A stretch of DNA of 64,000 nucleotides, from the NCBI GenBank assembly GCA_030435675.1, contig CM059625.1, positions 4,030,001-4,094,000 of the forward strand. The letters run 5' to 3'. This stretch comes from Steinernema hermaphroditum (Eukaryota; Nematoda; Chromadorea; Rhabditida; Steinernematidae). The position numbers were made by a program, and so were the translations under genes. Below the pieces are notes generated by a model. That model was given only the letters and a program-made list of their open reading frames with translations, made no database searches and was not told the DNA's origin. Every line of letters starts with the position of its first letter. Position 1 is the first letter of the stretch. Below, in pieces: positions 47,401-60,615 of the stretch.

Positions 47401-50400
47401 CGACGCGGTACACATGTGTAATTTGTACAAATTGATAGTGATTATCGCGTTGTTACATGCAATGTCTTTTTGTTGCCGGACAAAAATGGCCATAAAAAGA
47501 AGAGTGTAGCCTGGTTGGGGTGGAAGAGCATTTGAGCAGAGAACGTCGTTCTCGTCGCATTTGTTGGAACAGTAAGAGTGATGAAATTGCGTACTTTGAC
47601 TGTTTATCTTTCTCGAGGCACAGACGGAAGATACGCGTCAGAATGGCTTATGAGGGGCGTTCGGCGGGGGACCGTCTGACCGGTTTGGTTGAAAATAAAT
47701 TTTTTTATGAGAAGGGAGATTACATGGAAACGTGTGAGAATAGCGGATGAGGGGGACTGTGTGGCTGGTCCAAGAGTGTCTGGCTGGTCCACTCCATACA
47801 GCCACATTTCAGATCTGAGATTCTACCGTTTATAACTTACGAATTTTGATCGTTTGTTAGTCTCCACTGCAAAACCTTATACAATGCAGGCCTCCAATAC
47901 TGCGACCACTATCAAATCAAGATGGTGAGAATAATCGTAGAATGAGCATAACATGAATCAACCCAATTTCACAATTTTCTAGCATACCTATAATCAATCA
48001 TGTTACTGATAAACATCAGGCTTTTGTCGGTGTAGTCCACGTAGGCGATGACTAAATCGAGGTATCAGAAAATAGACCTCAACCCATGACTGCTTCATGT
48101 TTTTCTAGGTTAACGTGCTGAATGTATGTCGACGCGGACTGTTCAAAGTACTTTCAATTCAGTACTACTGTATACATATAGAGTCTGAAGTACGCGGATG
48201 CGCGTGGTAAAGACAATAAACTTCTTCTGTATTTGGACCACTCGCTCGCCTACGGCGCAGACTTTGCTCCCCGCACTAGTGGTTTGTGTCCGCGGACAGA
48301 ATCCGCGTTTCGGAGCACATTGCAACGCGAAGCTGATATCAACGTTTTATTTCCTGTTTCGTGTCAAAGAACCTTTTTCGCCGTTCATCCATTACGTCAA
48401 TACCTGACTGATAACAAGGATAATTTGTCCTTGTCCTATGCAGGCATTATGCCCTATGAAAGCGTGCCGTGCACTTATCAGATACCTCTCTGTTCCAAAG
48501 GGCAAATTTTGATCCCAGTTGAAGTGTACTTTCACGCCAGACTGTAGCATCAGACTCCAATGTTCGTTTGCTCGACTTTATCTAGTGTGACTAGAAATCT
48601 GCACCACTCAAAGAACGACTACGCGGCGGTCGGGCACAGCCGTCAGCGGGGTAGACTATACGATGCACGTGAATCGCACTACGCTAGGTACAAAGAACGA
48701 GCGCGGCGAGTCAGATTTCGTCAGAAAATGAAACACTTCAGGGGGTTTCCCATTGGAAGATGCCGATCGGTACGACGACGCGAAACAGGTCGCATCAACA
48801 AGTGTTACGGGATGGAGATTTCCCGTAAAAAGAAAGGCAGCCAGATGCACATCGTTAAAAGAATTTGGGGAGATGTATATAAGAATTTTTGATGAGCAAG
48901 CCCAATTTTTGGGAGAAGCACCTACTAAACTTATACCAAAACAAACTCAGTGATGCGAAATCTCGCCGTTTTGAAAACAAAAATTTTTGTTGCATGGCCT
49001 TAGGGCATAACAGTTGATTAAAATATACTGCTCGATGAAATCTACGATAGCTGAATCAACTCATTTTTTCTCAGCTGATGCACTTCTTAATAATCAAGTC
49101 AGTGATGCGACCTTTCTCATATTCATTCGTCTACTAGGATGTAGAACTCAGATTTTCTGAGGGCGCTGAAGTTCAGTGTAAGTTGACGGAAGGGCGTTTA
49201 CCCTGTTCGATAGATTATGCTTTCCTGGCAATGACCCAACCACCCAACCGTTTTCATGATTATCGGTTCGACGAAGGGCTTCGATAGACAAACCATAGGT
49301 TTAAAGCAAACTGTGGTCACTAGATGAAGTTCTCTACGTTTTTAATACTCAGATACCCATGTCACCTGCGTTTCAGTGAAGTCTTTTTCGATCACATTCA
49401 CCAAAAAGGCTATTCCTCCCCCCTGCAGCTCGTCTTATCTTTCCAAGTAACATCAAGAACACCAGTTAGGGGTAACATTGAGCGTCGGCATTCAGGTCAA
49501 AATGTCGCACCGCAGACGAGACTGATAAGTTCACGTGCATAGTGACCGTTCCATCTCCTACAGAGAGACCTTTGTACCCGTATGTACCGGTAAAAGGCAG
49601 TCATATGACCTCTGTTCAAACGGGTAAACTGAAGATCTTGTGCTGGCTGATAGCCAGGGTACCTGTAAACAGGACCACACATAAAAAACTGACGTTAGCT
49701 CAGATTGACAGGCACAAACTTAGGCCTGTTTCGGTAGTCTCACGTGTGGTAAACGGAACCCATGTAGTTGTTTGTGTGCCTTCGTAAAAGTAAAAAAACG
49801 TCTTCCATCATTAGATCAGCAATAAGGCCAAAAGTCGTCGGGTAATGGACAAAGCCATAACATTGTCGGGGACAAAGTTTGTAGAAATTGCTCATCCACG
49901 TTCGATTTGAAAACACCAAAACAGCTGCGTATTTTGTTCTACAGAGACATCGTTCCTACTGTATGAGTACTTGTTATCTTTGTTGTTGCCGCTAGCTGTT
50001 TTAAGATAGCGGCTTTACAGTAGGTAGTCTATTGCTCGTACGTCAGCATCGCAAGGTTATGCACACAGCGATTCGACGTAGCTTGCACTGTGGAGGTACT
50101 TTCGAATCACGGGATCACTAAGCTACGCGTATGAACGGCGGAAGTGACGCTTATGTGATTTTATCAGGTACTGCTCGCTTCTGATCAAAGTCCTTCTTGA
50201 AACGTTCCTTGTTGTATAGTAAAAATCATCTTTCGAAGAATGACAGGCTCGCTTTGCTAGCATCGTACTTTCTGAAATGGAATCAAGCAATTCACGTAGG
50301 ACCGAACGTCAAAGTCTCGCCGGGAGTCTCAGCACTTGTCCGAGATGGAGACTAATAAACGGCCGAGACTGCACGGCTCTGATTGCAAAGTTGCAAACGG

Positions 50401-52287
50401 TCACATAAACTTGATATGCCATATTGTGAGACGAGCGACTTCAAATAAAAAGAACGTTGTTGAATCTAAATTGGAAACGAACCGATAGATTGGCTGATGA
50501 CAGTAATTACTGCGGATCTTGCGGCATTTCGATGTGAAGAGACTGAGCAAACTTATCCTGAATATATCACAATCTGCGCATAAGAAAACATGAGAAGCAA
50601 AAACGTAAATCGATTCCAGATGAAATGAATGGCTGTTCATAAACAAATATGCAAGTATCCTGAATGCCCTGAAGTTTATGCTATGCGGTGGACATAACTC
50701 TCTGAGAGGATGCAAACCTAACCCATGACACTGTACCAGTAAATATTGGGTTGGAAAGGTGAAAATGTCAGTTTTTTTCAGAGCACTTTCCTTGCATAAA
50801 GACACATATTTCACTGAAGGTATTCATCGCTTAACTGCTCAGCCTCAGAGCACATCCTGGTAAGAAGCCTGGTCACTCCACCGTAGAACATGAGAGGTTC
50901 CGGGTTGAAAAATTCCATTTTGGCCGATTTTGGCCTGATTGCAAACTTTGTCTCTTTTTAGTTGCTGATGATTCCGACACTCCAGTACAAGTAGCTACCA
51001 GATAGAACTGTGGGCCCAATAAGTATCTAAGTCTCAGATGAAGAGGAGCAGCAGTTTTGAAGCCAATCTAAAGTATCAAACATTGGCTGCCCCCGTTGTA
51101 CCTGGTGAAACACCGAAACCGGTTCCTGGTTCCTGTCTTATTTTAAATAGGAAAAACAGATCTTCCTAGATACTGCGAAACTGTAGCTTAGAGGTTACTC
51201 TATCCCAACAACAGTTTTCACTCGCGTGCTTATATAATATCGCATATAACACAGTGCACTTTTTTTCGGCCTAGTTGTGACCATGGCTCAATCTTCGGCT
51301 TCTCTTCCTGATCCATACCCTCAAATAGTTCTGGGAATCATATGGCTAGAACCCGCTTGACCTCAACAGTCACACTCAGCAGTCACGGAGCTTCCAATTT
51401 CCACTTATAGTCAAAGGCATCGGGACAATAGTCATTATGGCATTCAAGCACCTTAGCTGGTCGTGCACGTTGTCTGCATGCCCACAATTACAGTTAGATA
51501 AATTAACAAGAACGTTGAGTTACTTAGGAGACAACTCCTTTTTGGCTAAATTTTTTATCTTCTTGGAATTTGCTCTCACTGTGACATTATAAGAAGAGAG
51601 CGGCATGTGCGCTTGGAAAGCGTAGTTTGGACAGCATACAACCTATCAAATAAATACTCCCTCCGAGAGGTCGTTGAAGGTTCGGTGTTTCAGATTGCCC
51701 AGGCGTCTCGTCGAGCTTGCGAATCAGATGTTGTACACGAGGCCATTCCGTCTTTTCACAATGTTCTTAGCAAACTCGCTCCTCCTTGTCCTTTTATAAG
51801 ATAATCAACAACGAACGGTGTGGTCGGTAACCGATTTTGATGCGAGCCATAGTCGTGACCTACGTTTCCGAATCCGCGGGGTGGTCGCGATCATCTTCGA
51901 TGAAGTTGCATCAACACAGGAATATGCATTGGACATAATTCTAATCCTTGAAATTAGCCTGTAGAGTTTCGTGCCTATAAATGCGCATATCCACAGAATT
52001 CTGAGTTTAAAAACCACATACGTCTCCCACCGGCTCAACAAACCACATACGTCTCCAATGGAGGAAATCCCCCACCCGCAAGTTGCAGTACTATTTACAT
52101 CGCAATTCTCGTTATGTCCTTTATTGTTATTTCTCTTTATTTATTAAATTCATAATTCCCAATCGTGAGATTAATGTGAATAGTGTATGTACATATATAA
52201 TTTCACTCTACATAATAAGGAGATCGCTCGCTAGCATCCCGTAAATAGCGATATGAGACGGCTCATGGCCAACAAATAAGAGTTAAG
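44451..52287. other. long gene-free region
   Basis: Almost 8 kb without an exon chain I can support. Small oddities are a doubled GGTACGGTAG near 45106 and 45151, a doubled GTCTGGCTGGTCCA-like motif at 47757-47792, and a 16-bp direct repeat at 52012-52056. Open frames such as 50401-50814 (-) are rich in Phe, Leu and Cys as expected of AT-rich antisense DNA, and have no domain. Confidence 0.45.
52012..52056. repeat. short direct repeat, 16 bp twice
   Basis: AACCACATACGTCTCC occurs at 52012-52027 and again at 52041-52056, an exact repeat separated by 13 bp. Non-coding, just downstream of the membrane-protein gene. Confidence 0.8.
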
Positions 52288-52811
52288 TTATCCTCCCGGA
52301 GCGGCCTCGAGGTAGTTGAAGTGTGGACGACGAACAACGACCGGTTCCTCGTAGTTGAAGAAGCATAGCACGAGCCAGTTGTCGGAAAACGATAGCATCA
52401 TGATCATATAGCTCATGAACTGAATGGACTGTTTATACTAGATTCTACATCAGGTCCTACCAATGAAAGAAGGGCGCCTGTGCACATGTTATTATTGACG
52501 TCTTGCTGACACGTTGCGTCCCTCAGTAGGGAATTGAGAGTAATCCGAAGAGTAGACAGGATGGTCAATGTGAATACGCGACCAGCACCCTAATATGTCG
52601 TTATATTTCAAAATTCAAAACAGACACCAACCTGGAGGCGGTTTTTTAGATATTGCCGTTTATCAGCCCCCAAATGTGTCTCATCTGTTCGCCTCACCAT
52701 TACGTAAACAATCATGATGGTAATGAAGTTGGATAGTGTCACCGGGAGATCTTGTACGCTGTAGAGTCGATCGACGAGCAGTTGAATAAAAAGTGTGCCC
52801 TTAAAGGTCAT
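52288..52811 (-). CDS. membrane protein, 3' exons (may belong with 56123-56693)
   Basis: Exons are about 52632-52811, 52461-52589 and 52288-52428, in consistent phase and ending TAA at 52288. The translation has hydrophobic segments around LPVTLSNFITIMIVYVMV, RVFTLTILSTLRITLNSLL and LLSLSIQFMSYMIMMLSF, with a short cysteine-bearing loop (ATCQQDVNNNMC) and a tail EEPVVVRRPHFNYLEAAPGG. An ATG at 52811 would give a complete 146-residue product, but the frame can also be read from an acceptor (TTTAAG at 52801), making these the last exons of the gene that starts at 56693. Pattern and loop sizes suggest a nematode multi-pass membrane protein; I cannot name the family. Reverse AATAAA signals lie near 52117-52135. 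Confidence 0.45.
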
Positions 52812-55800
52812 TCATTAATCGGATAAGTCGAGAACGTGTTTCGCCGTACCGCTATCACCACTCGGTGGTAGTAGAGTTGCTGGACAGTGGACTGCACGTG
52901 TATTTTGAAAACCATCTCTCTGAAAGAGCGCGCCATAGCTTGAAGTAATGAAGCGCTGCGCGCGACTCACGAACACGACAGCCTATCTCAGTTTCCGCCA
53001 AAATAGCCAAAACATCTGTCCAAAGAATAGTAATGAACTTGATTCGCAGAAAATAGCGGCGCAGGTAAACATTCACGCACGACAGCGTTGTTAATTAGTT
53101 GGCTTTTGAGCACGACAACAAGATGTTTTTGTTACATTTCGCACAGCAATTATAATAGGTGGAGAAGAGAGCGTCGCAACGGTTCGTTACTGAACTCATC
53201 ATTAACAAGACACTTCTCAGAATGCATAATTAGTTAGGCAGGGGTGAGTGTACAACAAGACAATTGCGGGTGGCCTGAAAACGAAGTAAGATTGAATGCG
53301 GCTTATCAAAATCGAATGCCTTTTGTTGAATTCATTTTAATTCATCCGCGGACCACACTTGATAATACATATCTGATAATAGTGCACACTAGGGTCGCCG
53401 ACCGACATCGAATCTGTTTAATTCTAAAACAGAAGAAATGAAAGAGCGAAATTATGAATGAAAACAGCGCTTTCTGGTAGCATGTTGCAGTCAAAAAGTA
53501 ACGTGGAGCTAGGACAGGCTGTAAAGACGGCATACCATGTATGCAACACTCGTATTCTATTCTGTTCCAACGGGCGTTGCTTACTTTTTTACATGATGAC
53601 AAAGGCTTTAAAAACAGCGAAATCACTTCCTCTTCCTTCAAATCGACCATACGACTCTTCCTCTTGAGCACAAAACGGCGTGTTGTTGATAACAGCGGCA
53701 GACAGGTAAAAACGAAAGCGAGTCTGATCCCGGGGGGAAGCGCTATCGTTGTACACTGGCGCAACTATATCGTAAATGAAGTTGTGGAGTTTGCTCAAAC
53801 TCAAGTTCATGTTCAGGAGCTAGCGACTTTTAAATGTCTTCTCGGAAAATAGCTTCGCACACTGCAAAAGTGTATCACTTGTTTCTGGTTCTTTAAAAGG
53901 ACGTGGGCGAATGGGGCGCTCTCGAAGACCGTACTTGCAGTAAATCAGAAATCAGGGCACATACTACAAGCAAATGTGGTACTCTATGAAGAGCAACTTA
54001 TTTCGTAACATGGACTACATTTTTATGTGTTTTGATAAGAAATTCAGGTAAGATGAGCTCGTCCCTAAAACCACCCTGAAAGCCCCGCGTACGTGCACTC
54101 TTCGAAGCGCTATAGCTACCACCTGTTTCGGTAAATAAAATGTCACCGGAACTAACACGTATTAAAAGAACTTTCCCAGAGGACTCCTTAAAAGCAAAAG
54201 GCGGCAGCGCGACAGAACATCGCATAAAACGGATTCCATAAAACAGCACACTTAGACATCGGGCAACGAAGAAAACAGCAGCTAATGGAACAGCGTGACC
54301 GCCGCGCTTCGCCGATCGAAATCCACAAACATCTGTTCGATAAAATCTCAAATGGTCATCGCCCAAAAGTAGAGCACTACGGTGATTGCGCAAGACAATT
54401 TCTTCATGGTTTTTCTGTTAATGAACAAACAAATTACAGAATCGACATGATAAAATTAACATGTCATCATAGGCCAAAACCATCTGATAAGTTAGGCGGC
54501 ATGCGCGTGGCGCGCACAATTTAGGCGAAGGTCAGCACTCATTAGCAACGACAAACAGACCGTCGACAGTTTAACGACATCTGACTCCACTCGCCGATTT
54601 GACGTTCTTATGAATATACCGGTTCTAATGAAATCGCCTTTTTCAGCCGCCGTAGAAAGGGATATTGGCGCCGCGTTGCGCAACAGTGAAAAGCGCGAAA
54701 GAACATATGTAATGTTTGTAATTTGAGACTGGCGAGATGTCAACATCTCGCGTGGATGATCTTTCAGCGAGATAAGAGCGCGGGCATGGGTGGAAGTGGA
54801 ACGAGACACAATTCTTCAAAGCACAATTTCTGTACGAAAGTACACAAAAAGTGGTTGGTCTCGGAAACTTGTCAGAAGCAGCTCATAGAGCATACGAAAA
54901 AATAGGACGCCGTCTGAAGTTGTCGATGATCGAGAACGAGAATGCTGTTCCGCGACCGATCGCTATTTCAATTTACGGCTTTTTATTCGAATCAGTTCCA
55001 TTTGAATGCTTTCCTAATGTGTTAACAGTGGTGACCACGAAGGATGGATGGACGTCTGAACTTAATTTTGTAATTCTTCGCGTGATACAACATAGAATAT
55101 CTTTCAAAATCAAGCTATTAACGTCATGATAAGAAAAAAGGGGTTGAAGAAAGGGTAAAATGAAACCAGGTTCGTGCTCGTGCTAATTTTCTATCGCTGT
55201 CTTAGGATGTTATATTGTCTATCTATCCGTGTAAATGGTAGTAATCCGGAGTGCAGCTAACATCTCCGACCATTCCATGCCTACGGACCATTGACGTCAA
55301 TCTCATATTGTGCATCTTGTTCCGGGTGCCTATGGTCGATAAAAATATTATCGTTCACAAATTAATTCTGTCGATTTGCATCAGTTTCGTGATTTTCACT
55401 GTAGCAGCAAGGCGTTCCTTCCTGTAAATTTCATGCAACGGGTGTAGTTCTGCCTATTGAGTAAGTGATTTTTGCCTACGTATGCGCATTTTCTTCATAA
55501 AAGGTCGCCGTTTCTCATTCAAAGAATTACGCTCCGCCTTGTGCAGTACGGTACGTAATGAGAGTTTGGTTCAGTCTTATCTTTATCGACATTATTGTGT
55601 CATAACATGAACATTCTCTTACAATCACTCGTTCTCTAAAGATCCTAACGTAAGCAAAGGTCGTTCAGTGAGGATTAGCAACAAAAGGTTGTTTAAAAGT
55701 CACACCATCAACTAATACATAACGTGGAAACCCTATTTTCGCGGACAAATTAACTTGTATGAGCATTACACATCATACAAAACCTTATTTTCGTAGGCAG

Positions 55801-56122
55801 ATCAGCCTGAATGATTTTTATTTATTTTTTTTTTATCTTCACAATTCATTTTCACAACATCACACAATTCATAAGTTGAACAAACAAGAGAAGCTTCAAA
55901 ACACCATGTAGTATAACACAGGAAAGTAACGTATCTTTTTTGTAGCGCACAGGCGGTTGACTCTTTTAGTAGTCTTCGATTTGGATTTGTGCAACCGCCA
56001 ATATGCTAATCAACATTTAGAGTCTAATCAACCACAAAGACAAACGGAAAAGTTCTGTTGGTCAATGTCTGAGTTGTTGACATTGTGTCTCTATGTTCTT
56101 TCCGTAATTATAAGGCCATTAC
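52812..56122. other. intron or intergenic region
   Basis: Probably the large intron of one membrane-protein gene, or the space between two. It contains a perfect inverted repeat at 54732-54751. No exon is supported inside; the frame at 52855-53076 (-) is open but has no splice partners of matching phase. Confidence 0.4.
54732..54751. repeat. perfect inverted repeat, 9-bp stem
   Basis: GCGAGATGT, CA, ACATCTCGC: a perfect near-palindrome with a 2-bp centre, in non-coding DNA. Confidence 0.8.
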
Positions 56123-56693
56123 TCCCCATTTTGAAAGGAAGTTAATTCAGGCTGTATCCGATAAAAAAGAGAAATGAGGCAAATGGCGGGCGCTTGGCCG
56201 ATAATACGAAGGGCCCCGACCGGAAAGGTAACCATGCTCTTCCTTTGTATGCCTACGATAAGCAACGTGTTACTTATGCCAGTGATGATCCATAGAACGA
56301 TCCCCATTCCCAATATTTATTTGCACTCAACATGAAAGAAACGAATCGTATATACATACAGGAAACAACATTCACGACAATAGAAATGTTCACTTCTTAT
56401 ATGCATAAGTCTGAGAGCCACCTGTGAATATGACGGGCATGACGCTTTCGAAGAGCGCCAAAATGAGGAAGACGGCGAAGATGTACCCTATAACGAATAG
56501 GACGAGCTCGCGACCTCGCAAGGTGATAACGAGTTCCGGCTGATTGAAGGGATCCTTTTCGAACGCGGAATTGTCTACAAATTATACAGGTTAATATCTT
56601 CACTGACATGCACCAGCTAAGTATAAGAATTCTGAGGCTCGCCTTCATATAAAACTAAAAAAAATAGCTACCTGAGGACGTGCGATGGGCCAT
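56123..56693 (-). CDS. multi-pass membrane protein, 5' exons
   Basis: Exon 1 is 56672-56693 (ATG at 56693, a few bases after an AATTCAG acceptor, probably trans-spliced). Exon 2 is 56422-56574, joined in phase, with DNSAFEKDPFNQPELVITL and then a membrane segment ELVLFVIGYIFAVFLILALF. A third coding stretch at about 56123-56300 gives IVLWIITGISNTLLIVGI and FPVGALRIIGQAPAICLISL, two more membrane segments; the pair with a short KRKS-like turn recalls nematode LAPTM/tetraspan-like proteins. No AG acceptor in the right phase precedes this third exon because an in-frame TAA sits just before it, so the join is unresolved. The 3' exons may be those at 52288-52811. Confidence 0.45.
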
Positions 56694-59600
56694 GGGAACT
56701 GAATTCTTGTGTTTGCCAAGTGCCTTCTCCACGTTAACCAATTCGAAGTGGTCGTTTGTATCACTGCGTCCGTTCATCACTGCTGGTCAGGACATTCTTC
56801 ACTCTTTGTTTACAATCTGCAAGGATTTTGGATAAATCCACGTCCTGCGCTCTGCGCAAACAACAGACTGGAGATCAATAAAATGCCATAACACGCTTGA
56901 TAAATGGACCTTGACAATCTCGGCCAAAATATTGCCCCTTTCTGCCTGGGTTAATTTGGAGAGTGTTCGAAAAGCAGAAAAAAAAGTTAATTTGTCATCC
57001 GCGAGAGGCTCGATGGCGGCAAAAGACAAACGAGCAAAAGCAAATAAGCCTTCGGGAGTAAGCGATGCGCGGAAAGATCAAAAAGAAGTGAAATGAGGTG
57101 AATGAGGAAGGCCGAGAGCGGTGAACTCAGCGACCGATCACCGGAAAGCTCAATGTTGTCATCTCGAACGAATCACAAACATCACAAGAAACGAGCGGAG
57201 TGGGGGAGGATGGAAGAAATATTAGGATTACTCGACCTTTCCCAACGCGAAGTTCATGCATACGGCAAAAATAAGTCATGCTGAGTGCGTCGAATGGCGT
57301 GACAAATGTATGTCGGCCACAAAACAGCTGTGTTTAAAAGTGCTTAGCAGCCAGGAAGCGGTTTGTCGAAACGACGACGATCGCGAAACGCCGGCGTTTG
57401 AACATATTTGAGGATAATTGGTTTGTGAAGCTCCCGGGAAACACGTCGATTGCCGGAGTCGTCGGCGAAGGCGCGGCGAGGAGGGTGTTAAAATAGAAGA
57501 AGAAGAAGAAAAAACGCGGGAAAGGGCCGATGAAAGAAGCGAAAACAAACTATACGGCAAAGAAAGCTATATGGTCACTGAGTAACTTCTTGCCCGCTTC
57601 GACAATTGAGAAGCAATTATACGCCCCATTGTTATTGTCCGCGCCACAATACCTAGGAACACCATTATGTGAATCAGGCTTTCGTAGGAAACCGCGTTGT
57701 GAAGCGATCAGATATAATAGAAGCGCCAAAAACAAACAAATTCTGGGTGATTATTCTTCGTATAGTTTAGAACGTAACCGTACGTAAGCAGACAATTGAC
57801 GCTGACGTAGGTAAACGAACGGATGATACAGAGAATTCTCCAGTAAGAAGTGAATTCAAAGTGATAAACCCTTATCCGGCCAAATCTCATGATATCTCCA
57901 ACACATACCGATCGATCAATGTGAAACAATCTATGCTGTCATCAGGGCGGCTCAAAGCACATGGTTGTCCGAAAGCTAGCAGGTGTTCTTTTCAATCAAA
58001 AGCACAGAAATCGTTCGCGATCATAAAGTGACTATAGACCGGACTTCTCCAATCCATTTCAAAACAGCATTTTGGTCAAATCTATGCACTATTCACTCCG
58101 TTGTCTTGCTATATCATAATTCCGATGACAGTCTCTTACAACTTTAGATGGCTAGCAGCTTTCATATTGGAAGGTCAAAAAGATAGACCAAAAGTGTGAA
58201 AATACAGCGTCGTTGCGAGAGATAGATTAGCATATTCTCATAGGCAGTCGACATTCGGGGATGCTTGGCAACACCCCACGACCCCGAGGTCGCTCTTAAA
58301 GGAATCGGGCATGAAACGATTCTGTCACATCCGTTTCCACTAGGGTGAGGTGCGAATTAGCTTTCTGTCGCTTTTCCGGTTCAAGGCTAATATCGGACTA
58401 ATGGACACGTGCACAATGTACTTTGATGAAAATACCTAGAGCATAACATAATGTATACATCGTAGACAATGTCAGCAGCTTAAAGATGCTGATAAAAAAA
58501 AGAGATCCACGTTGGGCAACGTCTGAACAGGAAACAGGCACGTGAATGGCTCATAATGTAACATTATATAAAGCTCAAAAGAGAGGATTAGAAAGGGAAA
58601 CTATGGCAAATAAACGAATAGTTTGCGGAGCAACCATTTCACCCTTGAGTGCACTTTCGTCCTGTGCATCCGTTGATGATGGGACAATTCCGGCCGACTG
58701 AATAAATTCCCGAGAAACGAGAACAGCGCGCCCTCCCTCTCTTTCGACGCTTCCGGCTTGTGTGGGAAAAAAAGCGGCGGATGCTTGATTGCGGAAGACT
58801 CGACGTTTCAAAGGGCATAAGTCCGCCGCACTAATTGGCCCACTTATTCAATTGTCGGATCCTAAAACAGAGAGCTCTGTCGAATGCTGACGGCGATGCT
58901 CGGATTTTGGAAGTGCTGACCAAAATGAAAATGCGATTATGAAGTGGAAGAAGAAAGAAAATCGAATATGTTTTCGCAAAACACGCACGAAGAAAAGGAA
59001 AACATGCCTGCCAATCTGAGGATTCGTTATCCAGAATTCACCAACGTATTTAAGCCGCAATCGGCAACGTCTGAGAAATCATCCGCTGGAGAAGTACACT
59101 TGTTAGTCGGATGACTTGCTTGTTGCCCGCTTATTTACCATCATCATCGATTTATGAACCAGGCGAATAAGAAATGATTGCATTCGAAGAAGGAAGACAG
59201 AAGGTCAAAGTTATTCCCAAAAAAGAATGTCTTTTCACATTAATATAATATCTGACGAGTGAGACAGGGAGGACGTTTAAAGTTCGATTGTGTGATTTCC
59301 GTTCTGCATATGATTTTATGACGCCGTAATCACTCCCTGTGTCTAGACGAACGCTTCGCCGTTTCAGAAAATGAAAAAGCGAAAAGGAAACTATGGCATC
59401 GTCAAGTCCAGCTGACCTGGTCACATCGATTCTTGAGTTTCCTTCGCCAAGGAAAAAGTACCTTTTCTTCGACTTCCTGTGCTCGAAATCAAGGACAAGA
59501 TCCAGGAAAGGAGCTCTAAAAACGATATCCTGCATCACATATCGCCAAAAAATGAAACAGCCCATGACGAAACTGAGGCAAGGAAAGCAGCCGAACATTT

Positions 59601-60615
59601 TCGGGTGGGAAGCCTTTGGTGGTCCAGCACTCCTCTACTAAAACCTGTGTTTTCTTCCGGTGGAGAGCATAGTTCATCAGACATCTTTAAAAACGCGATC
59701 AAATGAGGTGGAAGAATGTATTCAAACATGCTGATGCTCGGGGAAAACACGCGTGGCGTGTTGTTATTCCCCACTAATCTCATGTGAATACCAAAACCAC
59801 CCTTCTACTCGGACGCGCTAAAGAAAATCTCCCGAAGCCTTGTTATTCCAGTAATTGGAGAATCGAAGTACTTGCTTTTGTAGTATGTTCCGAGCGGTTT
59901 TCGTAGCAGCGTCAATAACACAAAACGCAACCTAAGCACTTCTATAAAACCTACAAACACTGCAAGAGCGACCCCGTATATCGAAAGCTGGAACCAGGTT
60001 TTGAAGACGGTTCACGTATGTTATTCCATGATCTGTTTCCATAGGACATTCTCCTTAGGCGATATCTTGAAAATATACTCGAGAAGTCGTAGGGACACTT
60101 TCACTTCAATTATCTTTTCTTTCGAAAGCGTACCAACGAGATCAAATATAATTACTATTCGAAAAAACAAACAATTTATGAGCAATTCAACTTCATTTTT
60201 CTATGAAATACTTAAGAAGACCGATGTCTAAAAGCTCGTAATCGAAAATCCAACTATACACTACGTTAGTCATGTGACCCCGCCCTGTAGCTAGGTGAGC
60301 CAAATAATGTTGTCTTTAAAAAACCTGAAAAACGTCGATGCCTAAAAGCTCACAATAAACTCAAATAATGAATTATGCCGTTGTTCGTGTGACACTCCCA
60401 CAGACACCCTTCACAAACACATTTACTTTACAAATCGTGCGTATCTGTGCGCCTTCAAATTACTATCGGCAAAGGGATGTGGAGATCTGAGCGGACCAAA
60501 CTAAGTGAAGTGTATTAAATGTACAAAGTGAACATCACTGGGAGCGATAAATGAGACACGATGACCCGTACAGTATAAACGGAATTTGGAGGAACCATGG
60601 GTAAAAGGCGTTTGT
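56694..60615. other. gene-free region
   Basis: Nearly 4 kb between the membrane-protein start and the copper-transporter stop. Basic, lysine-rich open frames near 56.9-57.3 kb and a 148-codon frame at 59152-59598 (-) have no recognisable domain or splice structure. I see nothing that supports a gene. Confidence 0.45.

Noticed and set aside
50401..50814. 137-codon frame (-) rich in hydrophobic residues
   Set aside because: Phe/Leu/Ile/Cys richness is what AT-rich antisense DNA gives. No transmembrane topology or family pattern stands out.
59152..59598. 148-codon frame (-)
   Set aside because: No recognisable motif, not bounded by splice sites, and overlapped by open frames on the other strand.
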